NCBI GenBank assembly: GCA_905250125.1
Contig: CAJNOL010000601.1
Location: forward strand, 55,152 to 119,151
Length of the DNA: 64,000 nt
Direction: 5' to 3'
From: Rotaria sordida
Taxonomy: Eukaryota; Rotifera; Eurotatoria; Philodinida; Philodinidae
Positions 49,291 through 61,538 of the stretch are shown in pieces. The notes beneath the pieces were generated by a model, which had not been told where the DNA came from, ran no database searches, and saw only the letters and a program-made list of their open reading frames with translations. The position numbers were made by a program, and so were the translations under genes. Position 1 is the stretch's first letter. Every line of letters starts with the position of its first letter.

Positions 49291-51279
49291 CAATGAAACG
49301 AAGAATAAAATGATATTTGTCGCCTTCTATGGCATCTATCTTAGTATATTATCATTAAGGAAAAAAGACATTGTGTATTGAAGGCGTAGCTACCAATACA
49401 AATAAGTCTTTTCACTATGACGATATTAAATGAATCTGATAAATTGATAGAACAGTAATTCTAAATGCAAATATTTTTGAAATGATAAAATTTCTAAGAG
49501 CATCTATCAACTATAAAAATTATTATAATTCTGATTTATTCATTTATTTGATATTTAAAAAAATTATATGGCATTGTTAAGCTTTTTTTTTATAATTGTG
49601 CCTCTTTTATTATAAAAATAATTCATGGAAAACTTTAATGAACTATCTTCAACAATCATATGCTCAATACAGTATTGATGAAGGACGATAATTTGCAAAT
49701 AAGAATCAAACAGGATTTGATACGATGAAGTAAAGTTATATCTTTTTACTTTGTTATTGTTATGCAATACGATAGTTTCTTGTAAATATATTTTCATTAT
49801 GTGTTTTTGAAATTTTATGAAACGATTCATTTTTCTTTATCTCATTTCCTCTTTTTTTTGCTAAATAATCTTGATGAAACTATATAGTTTCTTGTACATG
49901 ACAGGCAAATCTTTTTCACAAAAGTAATTCTGTGTTTTTCTTTTTCATTATATGTTGACATTCAGTATGAATATAAGCACTCTCGAAGTTTTGTATCAAA
50001 GACTTATTCTTGTTATTCAAAATAACATATGTGTCAACTACAGTTGAAATTGAGACAAAATTAAAAAGTTTTTAAAAGACTAAAAAACAAAAATCATATA
50101 GAAAAAGATGAGAATAAAAAACTGATATTATATATATATTTATATTGAGATATGATTTTCTTTAATTGAAATTTATTTGAATCTAAGAAGTTATAGATTA
50201 CGCCAATAAATTCAATTGAAACATAGTTTCTCTTAGCAAGCTTTGACCAAAAATAAGAAAGAATCTTTATGATTATGTTGATTTGGATAGTATTTTTTTC
50301 ATTGATGCTTGTATCTTTGAAGTTGATCTGGCTCATAGATGATATTTAAAGTATGAATAAACTTTTAGTGAGTTATATTCTAACCAAAAAAACAATCAAG
50401 GACTTTTTTGTTTATGTATTTTCTATATTAGAATAATAAATGTTTTTTTCTCGGAATTAGATACTCAGAAAAATCCTTTACAATATTATTTTCTGATAGC
50501 AATGCAGATGTTAGTCATGTGCATATTAAAATACCAATTAGTGAAAATGAATACTCTGCCTATGTATAAATAACAAGTAAGTACTGTATTGTGTTAATGT
50601 AGATTAAAATTAGAATTTAATTTTAAATAATAAAATATTATTTTGTAGCTTTCCGTCCGATCAAAAACAAAATTTGCCTAAGTTTTTTTTTACCTAAATT
50701 CAATTTTGTCTACGACACACATATGTAATATATTGAAATACATAAATCAAGATAAATCGAACAATAGTAACAAATTGTTTTTCAGTTTTGTGATCCATTA
50801 CTTAATTAAATTCAATGTAGTTTGATTCTTACTTGCAATTATCATCTTTCATCAAAATTGTGTCGAACATACGAATGTTTGAGACATGAGTTATCTTTAA
50901 AACAAAACAAGTACAATTGGAAAAAGAAAACGTGTAGATACAACTGTATTTTTATATTTTTTATCGAAAATGAAGCTAAAATTGATTTATCATAGTTCAC
51001 CATAATTTTAAATTGATGTTATTGATAAAAAAAAAAGCAAAACTCCGTTTGTTTTAAACTATATCAAGTTAATAGACTATCCATTAAGGAATATATTTTT
51101 CGTTATGGAAACACAAATTAACTTTCGAGTTCAGAAAACGAAACAACTTTGATGATGCACTAAATTAAATTCAAGCTACGAAAAATATCTGTTTCGATTC
51201 AATCATAAAAGATATACTTCACCGTTAAAAATAAAAAAACAAAAAACGAAAATAATACTCATATTTAAAGTTTATTATT

Positions 51280-51301
51280 CAACACACACACACACACACA
51301 T
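51280..51301. repeat. CA dinucleotide microsatellite
   Basis: About ten uninterrupted CA units. Confidence 0.9.
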
Positions 51302-51711
51302 TCACTATTGCATTTAGGTCAAATCTTGATTGGCTGTCGAGAAACAAAATACTTTCTGTTTTCTCGAAAACATTTGTTGTCATGCATATTTCTGTATGAG
51401 ATTTATGTGGTATTGTTCTTTCAAACATGTTGTGCAATTATCTTCTTCCGTTCGACTGCTAGACAAAAAACAAAAATAACTCTGCAGACGGCTTCATGAA
51501 AAAAAACCCAGTCGCCATAAATATAGATGCATTGACTATGTCAGTTAGTTAATAAATTCCAGGTTTTATTTGTTTATGTACATTTGGAATTTTCGAATTC
51601 ATTTTAATTACTCACTAGATGCAATATTTGGCTTATAAATATTATTGAGAAATCAAATACAATTGCATTTTATTCTTGGTATTTTCTGTTATATTTTTTC
51701 GCAGTATTTTT

Positions 51712-54700
51712 ATGATGTGGTCCAAATCGTTTATAAACAAATTTCCAACATTTGATGCTCAATATGCTATTGAATTACTTCATTCACTTGGTTCAATATT
51801 TGATAGTAATTATTCAACAAATGAAAATCTTCGAAATAAGATGATTGAATTAGCTAAACGAGGTGATAAATGTTTTTATCAATTAGCATTGTATGCCTAT
51901 AAAAAACTTCAAGAAAATAATTCCTTTGATTTAACAACTGTTTTTAATGATGAAGAATTCACTGCCATGTACGATTTTCATCAGCGAGATGTAGAAAATT
52001 CAGTGAGCTACCTATAGAAAATATAAAAAGAAAATTCTCAAGTTTTTTTTTTTAATCAAGGACAAAACTCAATCATATCAAGTGGCGGCTGTTCATGTTA
52101 CTTCAACCTCAACATGTATTATGCCATTAGAAGCAACACAAGGACATCGTGCTCTTCGACATAAAGCTTTCAATGGTATTAATGATTTTTGTCTTATATA
52201 TTTGAAACCAGATCCACCAGCCAAATATGTCAATAAATGCCTTCGATTCCGAGAAGTATTCGAATCCGGCATTGAAATTTGCAATAATCATTATTATTTT
52301 TTTGGCGCATCGAATTCTCAATTACGTGAACATAGTTATTGGTTTATAAGAGCAACATCTCTGGAAGAAGCTCATCAAAAACGACAAAAATTAGGTCATT
52401 TTGGTGGCATCACTAATATTGGCAAATATGTAGCACGATTAGGTCTATGGTTTACTAAGAGTAATCCAACTGGGGTAAATAGTTTTAGTCATTTTGTTTT
52501 ATTAATGATCTATGAGTGAAAACGTTTATTCTTTAAGATTAAACTTATGTATATTTCGAATCCACAAGAATTCAATTCAAGAGTTCAACAAGGAGATATA
52601 TGTGTAACAGAGATCAATGATATAAAACGAAACGAGTATTATTTCACAGACGGAAATGGATTGATTTCTAAAGGTTTGGCAAGAATAATTGCTGAACGAC
52701 TTAATTATCTTGTTAAATATGAACAGAATGTATGTGTCTTTATTTATTAGTTTTTTTTCTCTTGATTTCTTCTATCTGTTAATTAGGAATTATATCCTTC
52801 TGCTTATCAAATTCGAATAGCTGGTTGTAAAGGTATTGTTATTATCGATCCCGATTCTACTTTAAATCAATTCTATATTAAAATTCGTCCATCAATGAAA
52901 AAATTTGACTGTGATGAATGGGATTTAGATATATGTGAAGAAAGTCAACCGAGTATGCTCCAGTTTTTTTTTCTATTGTCTTATGTTCAATTTTATTTTG
53001 TTATAGTTCCAACTCGACTTAATAATCAAATCACTATACTATTATCGGATCTTGGCATACACGACTCGATATTTCTTGAACTACAAGAAAAATGGTTCAA
53101 CAATAAAAAGCAACCACCACGTAGTAAACAGTAAATATATATACATATATATCAGGCGGTCCAGAATAAATGGGTAATTTTTCATGTATAATTTTTTTGC
53201 ATATAATCTCGATTAATATATTTTGATTTTCTCATGAAAAGATGCGCCGTGAAATTCTGTACAAAATAGTATAAAAGACAAATGTCTAGATTTTAGAATG
53301 ATGAATGTTATATAATCAAAAGGAAAGGCTTGAAAAACATGGTACTTTCTAAATAACGGATAATTCACCAAGGAAATGGTAGTCTCAATATTTTGTTGAT
53401 ATCTTTGCCAGTTCTTATCACTCAGTCTTGGACTTTTCTCAAAACATCCATCGAAGAATTCTGCATAAAATGGTATATGTTCCTCAACAACTATACTTCC
53501 TTCCATCAATATCATACCATGTAACAGAACAATAACATTACCTATGATTTCCAAAATTTTCACTTGTTTCAGTAGTGTTTTGACATACAATTTTATCGCT
53601 ATATCACTGTGACTCTTTTTAGAACAGTTTTAGGACATCACATGAAGCAACTGGTTTCGGATAGCATTAATTAGCATGTTATAGTTCTAATGAGTAGCTG
53701 AAAGTGTGCTTCGAGAAAGTTACAATGATATAGCGATAAAATTGTATGTCAAAACACAACTGAAACAAGTGAAAATTTTGGAAATCATAGGTAATGTTAT
53801 TGTTCTGTTACATGGTATGATATTGATCGAAGGAAATATAATTGTTGAGGAACACATACTATTTTGTGCAGAATTCTTCGATGAATGTTTTGGAAAAAGT
53901 CCAAGACTGAGTGATAAGAACTGGCAAAGATATCAACAAAATATTGAGACTACCATTTCCTTGGTGAATTATCCGTTATTTAGAAAGTACGATGTTTTAC
54001 AAGCCTTTCCTTTTGATTATATAACATTCATCATTCTAAAATCTAGACATTTGTCTTTTATACTATTTTGTACAGAATTTCACGGCGCATCATTTCATGA
54101 GAAAATCAAAATATATTAATCGAGATTATATGCAAAAAAATTATACATGAAAAATTACCCATTTATTCTGGACCACCCGATATATATACAATTCGTTTCA
54201 ATTTGACAAAACATCAATTCTTTTTGTTCTATAGAGATCTTTTTAAAAATAAATTACCTTTACCTATGAACGAATGTCGATATATGTTTGGTTGTACGTT
54301 AGAATCAAAACTTGAGTCAGGACAATGTTTTATTCGATATCAAGTTGTTGATGACGATGGAAAACCACTTAAGAATCCAGAATTTAAAACAGTTGTCGGA
54401 CCAATTATCATTACAAAAAATCCTTGGTATAATTTTGATTCGTTTTCTAAATTCAAGATATAATAATTTATTTCTAGTGCTTATGCCGGCGATATTATGA
54501 AATTGGAAGCTGTCGATTTACCTGAACTTGATTGTCTTAAAGATGTAATTGTCTTTTCGACTCAAGGCTATCGTAAGTCGTAATAAATATTTTTCATTTT
54601 ATTGAAAGTATAATTTAATATAGGACCAGATTGTAATAAAATTGCTGGATCTGATCTTGATGGTGATCACTACTTTGTAAGTTTCTTTTTCTCCTTTTGT

Positions 54701-55646
54701 TTCATTTATGATGATTTTGTTTTTCTTAGGTTTATTGGGGTCAACAATTACAACCTTCTGGAACAATTGAACCTCTTGAATATAAGACACAATCACCCAG
54801 TAGTGATTCGATACCTATTACTGCTGATAATGTTAAAGATTATTGTCTGTCTTTGTTGGGTGCTACAAGTTATGGTGAAATTTATAATTTACATGCTATT
54901 GTTGTTGATCAAAATCAAGAAAAGCATCCAAAAAGAACATGTCAGAAATTGGCTATTGAAATGGCAGAGATGTTCTCTGCTGCTAGTAAGTTTATACTTT
55001 CAACTTAGATTATATATTATATTTTACTTATTGATTGTAGTCGATTCTGGTAAAACAGGATATCAAATAGATAGAAATCGTATAAAAGAAATTCGAAAAA
55101 TTGTTGGCAATAAATATCCAGATTTTCTTATGAAAAATCCTTCATATGAATCTCAATCAATTTTGGGTATACTTTATCGTAGAGCACTTGAGTTCAAAAA
55201 TCAACATTCAACTTTATTCAAAGGTCACGATATGAATGATTCAACAAATTCTTCTACTAAAGTAAATGTCATTTGTAGTAAACAGCTATTTCTAATCTTA
55301 ATAGCACAATACAATTTTATCTTAACTTTATATTTTATTTTAGTTTAACGGAAGAAATTTTCGCTTTTATGTGAGAGTTCGTACTGCATTAAACATTAAT
55401 CCACACATCATTCATCAAGAATTATATTCGATCTTTGGTAATAATGTTCCACCTAAAATTATAATTGAACTATGGTGTGATTCTTATAAAAAAAAAGATG
55501 CAACTGCGACATTATCGATGGAATCATCAGTTGATACATCAGTCGAAGATACAAAAGAAGTTTGTTCACTTATTGATACTAATCTTCCTATTACGATTAA
55601 TGAAACACAAGAAAATGTTAATATAAATTCTGATATAAACGAATAA
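51712..55646 (+). CDS. RNA-dependent RNA polymerase of the eukaryotic RNA-silencing type
   Basis: Eleven exons join in frame to 768 residues: 51712-52002, 52061-52474, 52538-52729, 52787-52952, 53007-53130, 54235-54426, 54478-54572, 54624-54676, 54730-54985, 55041-55261, 55344-55646. Family blocks occur in order: VHVTSTSTCIMPLEATQG, FGASNSQLREHSYWF, the FGGITNIGKYVARLGLWF segment, YYFTDGNGLISKGLARIIAE, RIAGCKGIVIIDP, IRPSMKKF, RLNNQITILL, GDIMKLEAVDLPELD, then the catalytic DLDGD (residues 502-506) in AGSDLDGDHYF. The enzyme copies RNA into double-stranded RNA for siRNA amplification (QDE-1/RRF/EGO-1 family). The catalytic aspartates are intact. It is shorter than the usual 1,000 or more residues: the N-terminus begins just before the first conserved region, and about 60 residues of the helical stretch before DLFKNKLPLP seem absent, where a foldback element now sits in the intron. 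An acceptor-like TTTTTTCGCAG lies just before the ATG, so upstream exons are possible. Confidence 0.88.
53153..54179. mobile_element. Foldback element inside an RdRP intron
   Basis: Ends CAGGCGGTCCAGAATAAATG and its reverse complement CATTTATTCTGGACCACCCG lie in TATATA flanks, suggesting TA target sites and a Tc1/mariner relation. The arms are about 465 bp each (53153-53617 and about 53712-54179) around a spacer of roughly 95 bp. They are highly similar, so the copy is young. Each arm carries the same outward-reading frame of about 120 codons with no ATG near its start (minus 53213-53590, plus 53706-54119). Most differences between the two frames change the amino acid, which argues against a selected protein. 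The host intron (53131-54234) keeps GTAAAT and TTCTATAG splice ends and joins PRSK-Q-DLFKN in frame. Confidence 0.8.
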
Positions 55647-55710
55647 GCAAAACCATTCATAAGTTATTGAAGATTAACTGTTAAATAAATTCGATTGATA
55701 AATACAGCAG

Positions 55711-55961
55711 CTACCGGGACTTATTCTTTCTGGATTTATTGGGATTTTTCAATAAGTCCGTAAGCACTTTGAGATAAATCCCATACAGTTCCTCGCTACA
55801 TACAGAATGTGGATGAGGGTGTGGGTGTGAGTATGGGTGTGGGTGTGGGTGTTGATGTGAGTATACTGGGATAGCATCAATATTAATATATCAGAATAAA
55901 TCCTCAATAAAGAAATAAGTCCGCTAGAAAGAATAAATCCCGAAAAAATAAGTCCCGGTAG
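55711..55961. mobile_element. MITE carrying a telomere-like tract
   Basis: Perfect 15-bp terminal inverted repeats, CTACCGGGACTTATT and AATAAGTCCCGGTAG, with further pairing inside (TTTCTGGATTTATT against AATAAATCCCG). Within it, 55811-55866 is the longest G-rich telomere-like run in the window (GAGGGTGTGGGTGTGAG, GGGTGTGGGTGTGGGTG). It lies only 65 bp downstream of the RdRP stop codon, just past a possible AATAAA signal, so it may touch the 3' end of that transcript. Confidence 0.7.
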
Positions 55962-58900
55962 TTCCTCTGTTTGATCTGTTGTTCATTTTGAAGAACACTT
56001 TCATCGGCATTCATATGACCTTGCTTGATGAATTCTTCATTAATTAGATGATTGTAAATTTACTTAAGTCAAATATAACATTGTTATCGATCGATACAAT
56101 TTCCAATGAGAAGAATATTGTATTTTGCGAGATGGTCATGATAATGATATGCATGAGTGCTTTCAAAATACTTTTCTATTCGACTTAAACTTAATCGATG
56201 CAAATTGAGTTAGTTAGTCAATCTGATTCAATCTCTACTGTGGTCACACTTCTTGTCGACAATAGCGAAAGCTTCCGCATATTTTTGCATTCAGCACTTC
56301 CTTTAACTTTTGGTGTTCTTTTGGATAATGATGCGGGGCTTTCCCTGCTTTTTACTATCCATAAACAATAATTTCAAGAATCTTTGTTTACTCGAAAAAT
56401 TGATGTTCTATCATTCGATGCAGCCAATCAGTCATACTTTTCTATTACTTTTTAACGCTTTGCAACTAAAACGAAAGCATGTGACGGTCATGTTGCTATT
56501 GTACACAAAAACAATCAGCAATTGATTGTTGAAAGGATTTTTTTTATTTATTACTGAAAAATGGCTCACAGTACGCAAACACTACTGTCTCCATCTCTAC
56601 GAACAAATCTACTATAATAATAATTATATTGGAAGTAATTGTTTGACATATCAGGTAAAGAAATAAAATAAAATCCAGACAGAATAATAAAAAAAACTTT
56701 CCGATCAGAAAAGACCTTTTGGGACATTTTGCATGAACTCAATGATATTAACCATACTGACATGCATTACATATTTGGAAAGCATAGAAGAAAGTATTCT
56801 GGTCTATATATATCATTATGTGAATAATGAGTTAAAACTTGATGAGTTTTATATGATTGTTGGACATGTTCGAATTTATAGAAAGGAAAACATACGATTT
56901 CAATAGGAAAAGTCTCATTAATATTAAAAAGGGAAGTATTCATTGTCATATTGAAACATTCGATTGTTATGTTTACTGAATAAAATTTGTCTGATATGAA
57001 TATACTTAATAATTATTTCTTGAGAATCCGAAGGACAATGTTGTCATATTTATCACGTTGTAATAAAATTATTGAATATATTTATTTTTGTCTTATATCT
57101 ACATGCTAATCTGTTGCTATTTTTAGAATTTGTCAGTATAGTTCTTTTTATTAATTTTATTTGAGTAATACTTTCAGAAGCATGTCGTATCTTAATACAG
57201 GAATTAAATTAGATCAACAAGTGTGTATTTTGTTGCCTTGAAGATTAAAATGATATATATTTTTAGCCCATTAGAAAGTCTTAACAATGAGAATTTCTCA
57301 CATTAGAAAGAACGTAATAATCATTGTCAATAATTACAATGAGTTGTTTTTGTTGAACAAAAAATAAAAATGATAGAATGTTTATATTTTTTTTAAACAA
57401 ATGTTCTTTTGTATAAACATTTGATCGTTTAATAGTTATTGTTACTATAAGCATTTGTTTGAAGACTAGCAAAAAAAAAATCATAGAATGAATAATAATA
57501 AATATTAATCTGTCATAGCCACATCCAAGACATGTAACAGCAGTTTATCGACATTAATCATCATTATTCCAAGAAAATGAAACAGTCCGTACCAAAAGTT
57601 TGTTTTTTTTTAGAAAGATTCAATTAAAATAATGACTTGCATATTGACTTCAAATAGTAACATAAAAAATTTGTGCAAGATGGAAGGAAACATGCTAGTC
57701 TTAAAAAAATAAGAATATAGCGTAAACGATTAATTTGGATTGGTTTTCATTTAATAAATGTTACTTTATTATATAAACAGTAAGCTGATTAATGAAAATA
57801 AATGGTTTGTCATGTTTAAGAGTTGTAAATAGATCGATATCATCGGATACTTTGATATAATTCTACTATTTGAAATAGAAAATAGTTTGTTGATTATATG
57901 CTTATCCATATAGATGAATATACATATGAATGAAATATTGCTGATAGTTTATTCTGAAAAAATTCTATTTTTTTTAAAATTTGTATGAACGATCAATGTT
58001 GCTCGATTCAATGAGCGTATTTATAGATGAAAGAATGTCAAGCAAAAATAATATTCATATAATGAAAAAGAAAATCGTTCTTTGAAGTTTGTTGTACGAT
58101 ATAAGAACGAAATAATCTACAGTGAAATAAATTAGCGTATATCGCTTGCTCCTACCGATCGAATTTTTAAAGGAAAATCCTCATATGTACGAGCAATATT
58201 GTAAAAAATGATACACAGTGTAAGAATACATTGCCGGTTCAACTGTCATATCGGCACTACAGTTTATTGATTATAATTAAGGATTCAATGCTCAAAGATA
58301 TTCTATACAGAAATGATTATCAATTGCAGGAATGGTTCAAAGAATAATATTAAAGAAAATTTTGGCAAAGTATTGGCTGTAAGAAAATTTTTCGTTTAGG
58401 AATTTGAATAAAGAAATGTTTATCTTGTAATAGTACGAGTGTAAGTTTTGTACTAAGGTTCTGTGATTTATTTATTGTTAGAAGATATCAAAATAACTAT
58501 AAAACCCATTATTTTTTGCAGTGAAAACTGTTTCTATTAATTACTAATTAGTAAAGATTGATTTTGTAAATGACTTTTTGTATGTTAAGTAAATCTATTT
58601 CTTTTTCACTTTCTTCGAATGTGTCATTGAAAAGAGAGAATTCTGCTTTTCCTTTATGTTGATAGAAGAGGAAATTTTTGCAAGAAATTATCTCCATTCT
58701 GAGAGAATTTTTTGTTTGAGTAGCAGATTCAACACTGCTGAAGGTATGAGAGAAGATTGAATATGGTTAAAAAAAACTTAAATCTATTGTTTTTACTACG
58801 ATTATTGTATTATTCCTACTCGTATTGGAGAATGCGGATATATCGAAAATTACACTATTCTTAGATTATGTTATCCTATAATATTCTAGACCTTGAAAAA

Positions 58901-59351
58901 ATCATACGAGAAATACATAAGATTCAAAAGAACGATAGAAATACTTGATGATACAATGAAGAAAAGGATTTAAGTGTATTTTTTTCTAGGAAATACACAG
59001 GTAAAGGGAGATGAAAGATTATATGAGTCTATAATAAAACACGTCTAGATTGTTATTTTGTTAAACATTTACTTTTCATCAATTATATCTCACAGAGATA
59101 AAATGTATCGTTGAGCTTTTTTAAAAAATAATAACCAAGTAAGATTTAGAAACTTTTTCATAAGAAAAAATAAGTAGATAAGATAGTATATTATACGAAC
59201 CTATTTATTGTAATAGACATCGAATATTCAATCAACTTTAAATTATTTTTGTTTCATCTTACTAATCGTCTGTACAAAAGTTTTGATATAACAATAATAT
59301 TCATCTTTTAATATGTTTTGTTTTGTATAATTTCAGATTAACTGAACTACA
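55962..59351. other. Intergenic between RdRP and GPCR genes
   Basis: About 3.4 kb of AT-rich sequence without a supported gene. The last part ends in ATAATTTCAG directly before the GPCR 5' sequence, suggesting a 5' untranslated exon upstream. Confidence 0.4.
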
Positions 59352-61538
59352 ATGTCCAATGCTAAACATGTATCTCTACTTTTTCACAAAGTCAACACAT
59401 CTACTTTTCATGCACGAATAGTTGATAGTTTGTGTGATGTCTTAGTTATTCTAGGATTTATTGGAAATATATTGGGACTATTTATATTTTCTTTATGTCG
59501 TCGAACTTGGCGAATATCATCGGTCTATGCTTATTTGGCAACTTCTAGTTCAATAACAAATCTTCTATGTGTTATACGATATGCTTTTGTTCTAAATTCA
59601 AAATTACAAAATATTCTATATGAATTAGTCGGACAAAAATGGTGGGCTTGTAAAATTTATGAATTTTCATTTTGTTTTCGAGTTATTTCATCATGGATAA
59701 CATTATTCTGGATGTTCGAACGTTTATTGTGCGTTTCAACAAGATTAAGAACATTTTTCAATCGATGGAATTCATTTAAACTAAAATTTATTATTCCAAT
59801 TAGCATCATTATTATTATTCTTGGTTGTGTTATTGCACCTCCTGTTTATATGTTTCAACCAGGAATACTTGAGTATGTAAGCACTAAATGTCTTTTGTGA
59901 TATGAAATTTTCTAAAAATTAAAATCAAATGTTATTTCTTTTAAATCTAATGAAGTAATCTTCAATAAGACTGAAGCTTTGGATTTGGTGACATGAAATA
60001 TTGAAAATAATGGGCGATCGAAAAGTTTTTAGACAAGATGTTTTGTTTTATTCTTGACTCACTCAGAAAATATTTCCGACGAGTTAAAAACTATGAGTTA
60101 AGATAAGAATTTTGTGTTCTTTTTGAATATGGGCTTAGGAATTTGGTTCCAGTTTTTGTTCGAGAATAATGAAATAATCCTTGAAGCAGCCCAAAAAAAT
60201 TACTTTGGACGGAAAATTTTTCCACACATTACACTATTTAAAGTTGTTTTATCTTTCGATAAGGTAGCTAAATACTCATTTTTGAAAAATCGACAACCGT
60301 TTTACATTGAAAGGTGCTCCTGAAAAAATGCTTGGGTAAAAACTATAGCTTAGTTCATTATTACATTGTGTAGAGAAGTGTTCGCTCTACAAAAAGACTG
60401 ATTCTGATAGTTTTTAGCATGTTCGCAAAGGCACTTATGGAGTAAACAAAAACCTGTTGGCTCACCATTGAACATTATTTTTCAAGTCTTTCAAAAAGCC
60501 TCTCACTACTCTAGAACAATAATGTACACACTATTTCTAAGTTCATATTCAAATTTTGGTCGCAACCTATAGTTTTGGCGCATCTGAAATGCTTTCAAAC
60601 AGGCCAAAATGAACAAACATGTTCACTAGAAACATCAGCCCACAATTTACATCCAAACTAACTTTTTTTTTTGGCTACTCTAAAGATTATTTCACTACTT
60701 CCAAACAAAAACTGAGACAAAATTTCTAAGCTGCACAAAATTCTGGTCGTAACTTGTATCTTTTGACTCATCAAAAATACTTTCTAGCAAGTGAAAAGTG
60801 AGTAAACATCTTGTCTAAAAACTTTTCGATCATCCGCTACTAAGAACAAAAAAGAAATCTACTCTATAATTCACATATTATTCTAGTAACGATATACTAA
60901 TGGATTTAAAAATGGACATCAACAAGACATATTGTGAATTGAATCCAAAAGCATCAGTTAAATGGAAAAAATATTTTCACGAAGTTCATTTTGGTATGAA
61001 TCATTTTACAATGCGTTGTCTTTTCTCAGAATTAATTCCAACTGGAGCGGTTATTCTATTTAATAGTTATATAATTTATCATATTATTCGAACATGGCAA
61101 CATTTACATGAAATAAATGGTTCTCAAACACATAATAAACAATCACGAACGGCATCGTGGATGACTAAAGTTTTGCTTCTTCATTCATTTCTCTTTCTTG
61201 CATCACTTTTATCACATATTGTTGGACATTTTGGTGCTGTCGAAGCACATGAAACATGGTGGGTTTTATTAGCAATTTTAATTAATTGTTCTTTAAATTT
61301 TTATATCTATTGTTTATCGGGCAAAGCATTTCGAAATGAAATTCGTAGATTTATTCAACGACTTAAAATACAAGTTTTTCATATATTACATATTGAGCAA
61401 TATCAACGACAACAACAACAACAACAACAACGATATTGTCAGAATCAGAATCTAGCTGATGATATGAACAATTGTCAAGTCATTATTCAACTCAAATCAT
61501 ATGGTCTAAATGATTTGGAGGAGCAACATTCTAACTAA
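59352..61538 (+). CDS. Rhodopsin-type GPCR, FMRFamide/peptide-receptor-like
   Basis: Two exons, 59352-59872 and 60887-61538, join in frame to 390 residues. Seven hydrophobic segments are visible. TM1 carries GFIGNILGLFIF (the GN motif). TM2 is SSSITNLLCVIRY. TM3 ends in FERLLC, an E-R-L variant of the DRY motif. TM4 is LKFIIPISIIIIILGCVI. TM5 starts FSELIPTGAVILFNSYII, with the proline. TM6 is KVLLLHSFLFLASLLSHIV. TM7 is ILINCSLNFYIYCLSGKAF, where NFYIY replaces NPxxY. This TM7 style is common in invertebrate peptide receptors; the ligand is unknown. A C-terminal tail carries a glutamine run (QRQQQQQQQ). AATAAA follows about 15 bp after the stop codon. The single intron of 1,014 bp is occupied by a foldback element. 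Confidence 0.85.
60012..60838. mobile_element. Foldback element filling the GPCR intron
   Basis: Ends GCGATCGAAAAGTTTTTAGA on the left and TCTAAAAACTTTTCGATCAT on the right are inverted copies. The arms run about 380 bp and pair imperfectly throughout (AGACAAGATG, AATTTTGTG, CAGTTTTTGTT, GAAATAATC blocks), so it is clearly older than the RdRP-intron copy. No transposase was recognised. Without it the host intron would be under 200 bp. Confidence 0.7.

Larger units (their letters stand above)
46540..51711. other. Gene desert upstream of the RdRP gene
   Basis: About 5.2 kb of AT-rich sequence without a supported gene. Telomere-like tracts at 47.3 and 49.2 kb and a CA microsatellite are listed separately. 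Missing N-terminal exons of the RdRP could lie in the last kilobase, but none was recognised. Confidence 0.4.

Noticed and set aside
60114-60323. 69-codon frame in the GPCR intron
   Set aside because: Lies within one arm of the foldback element; no ATG-supported or conserved protein.
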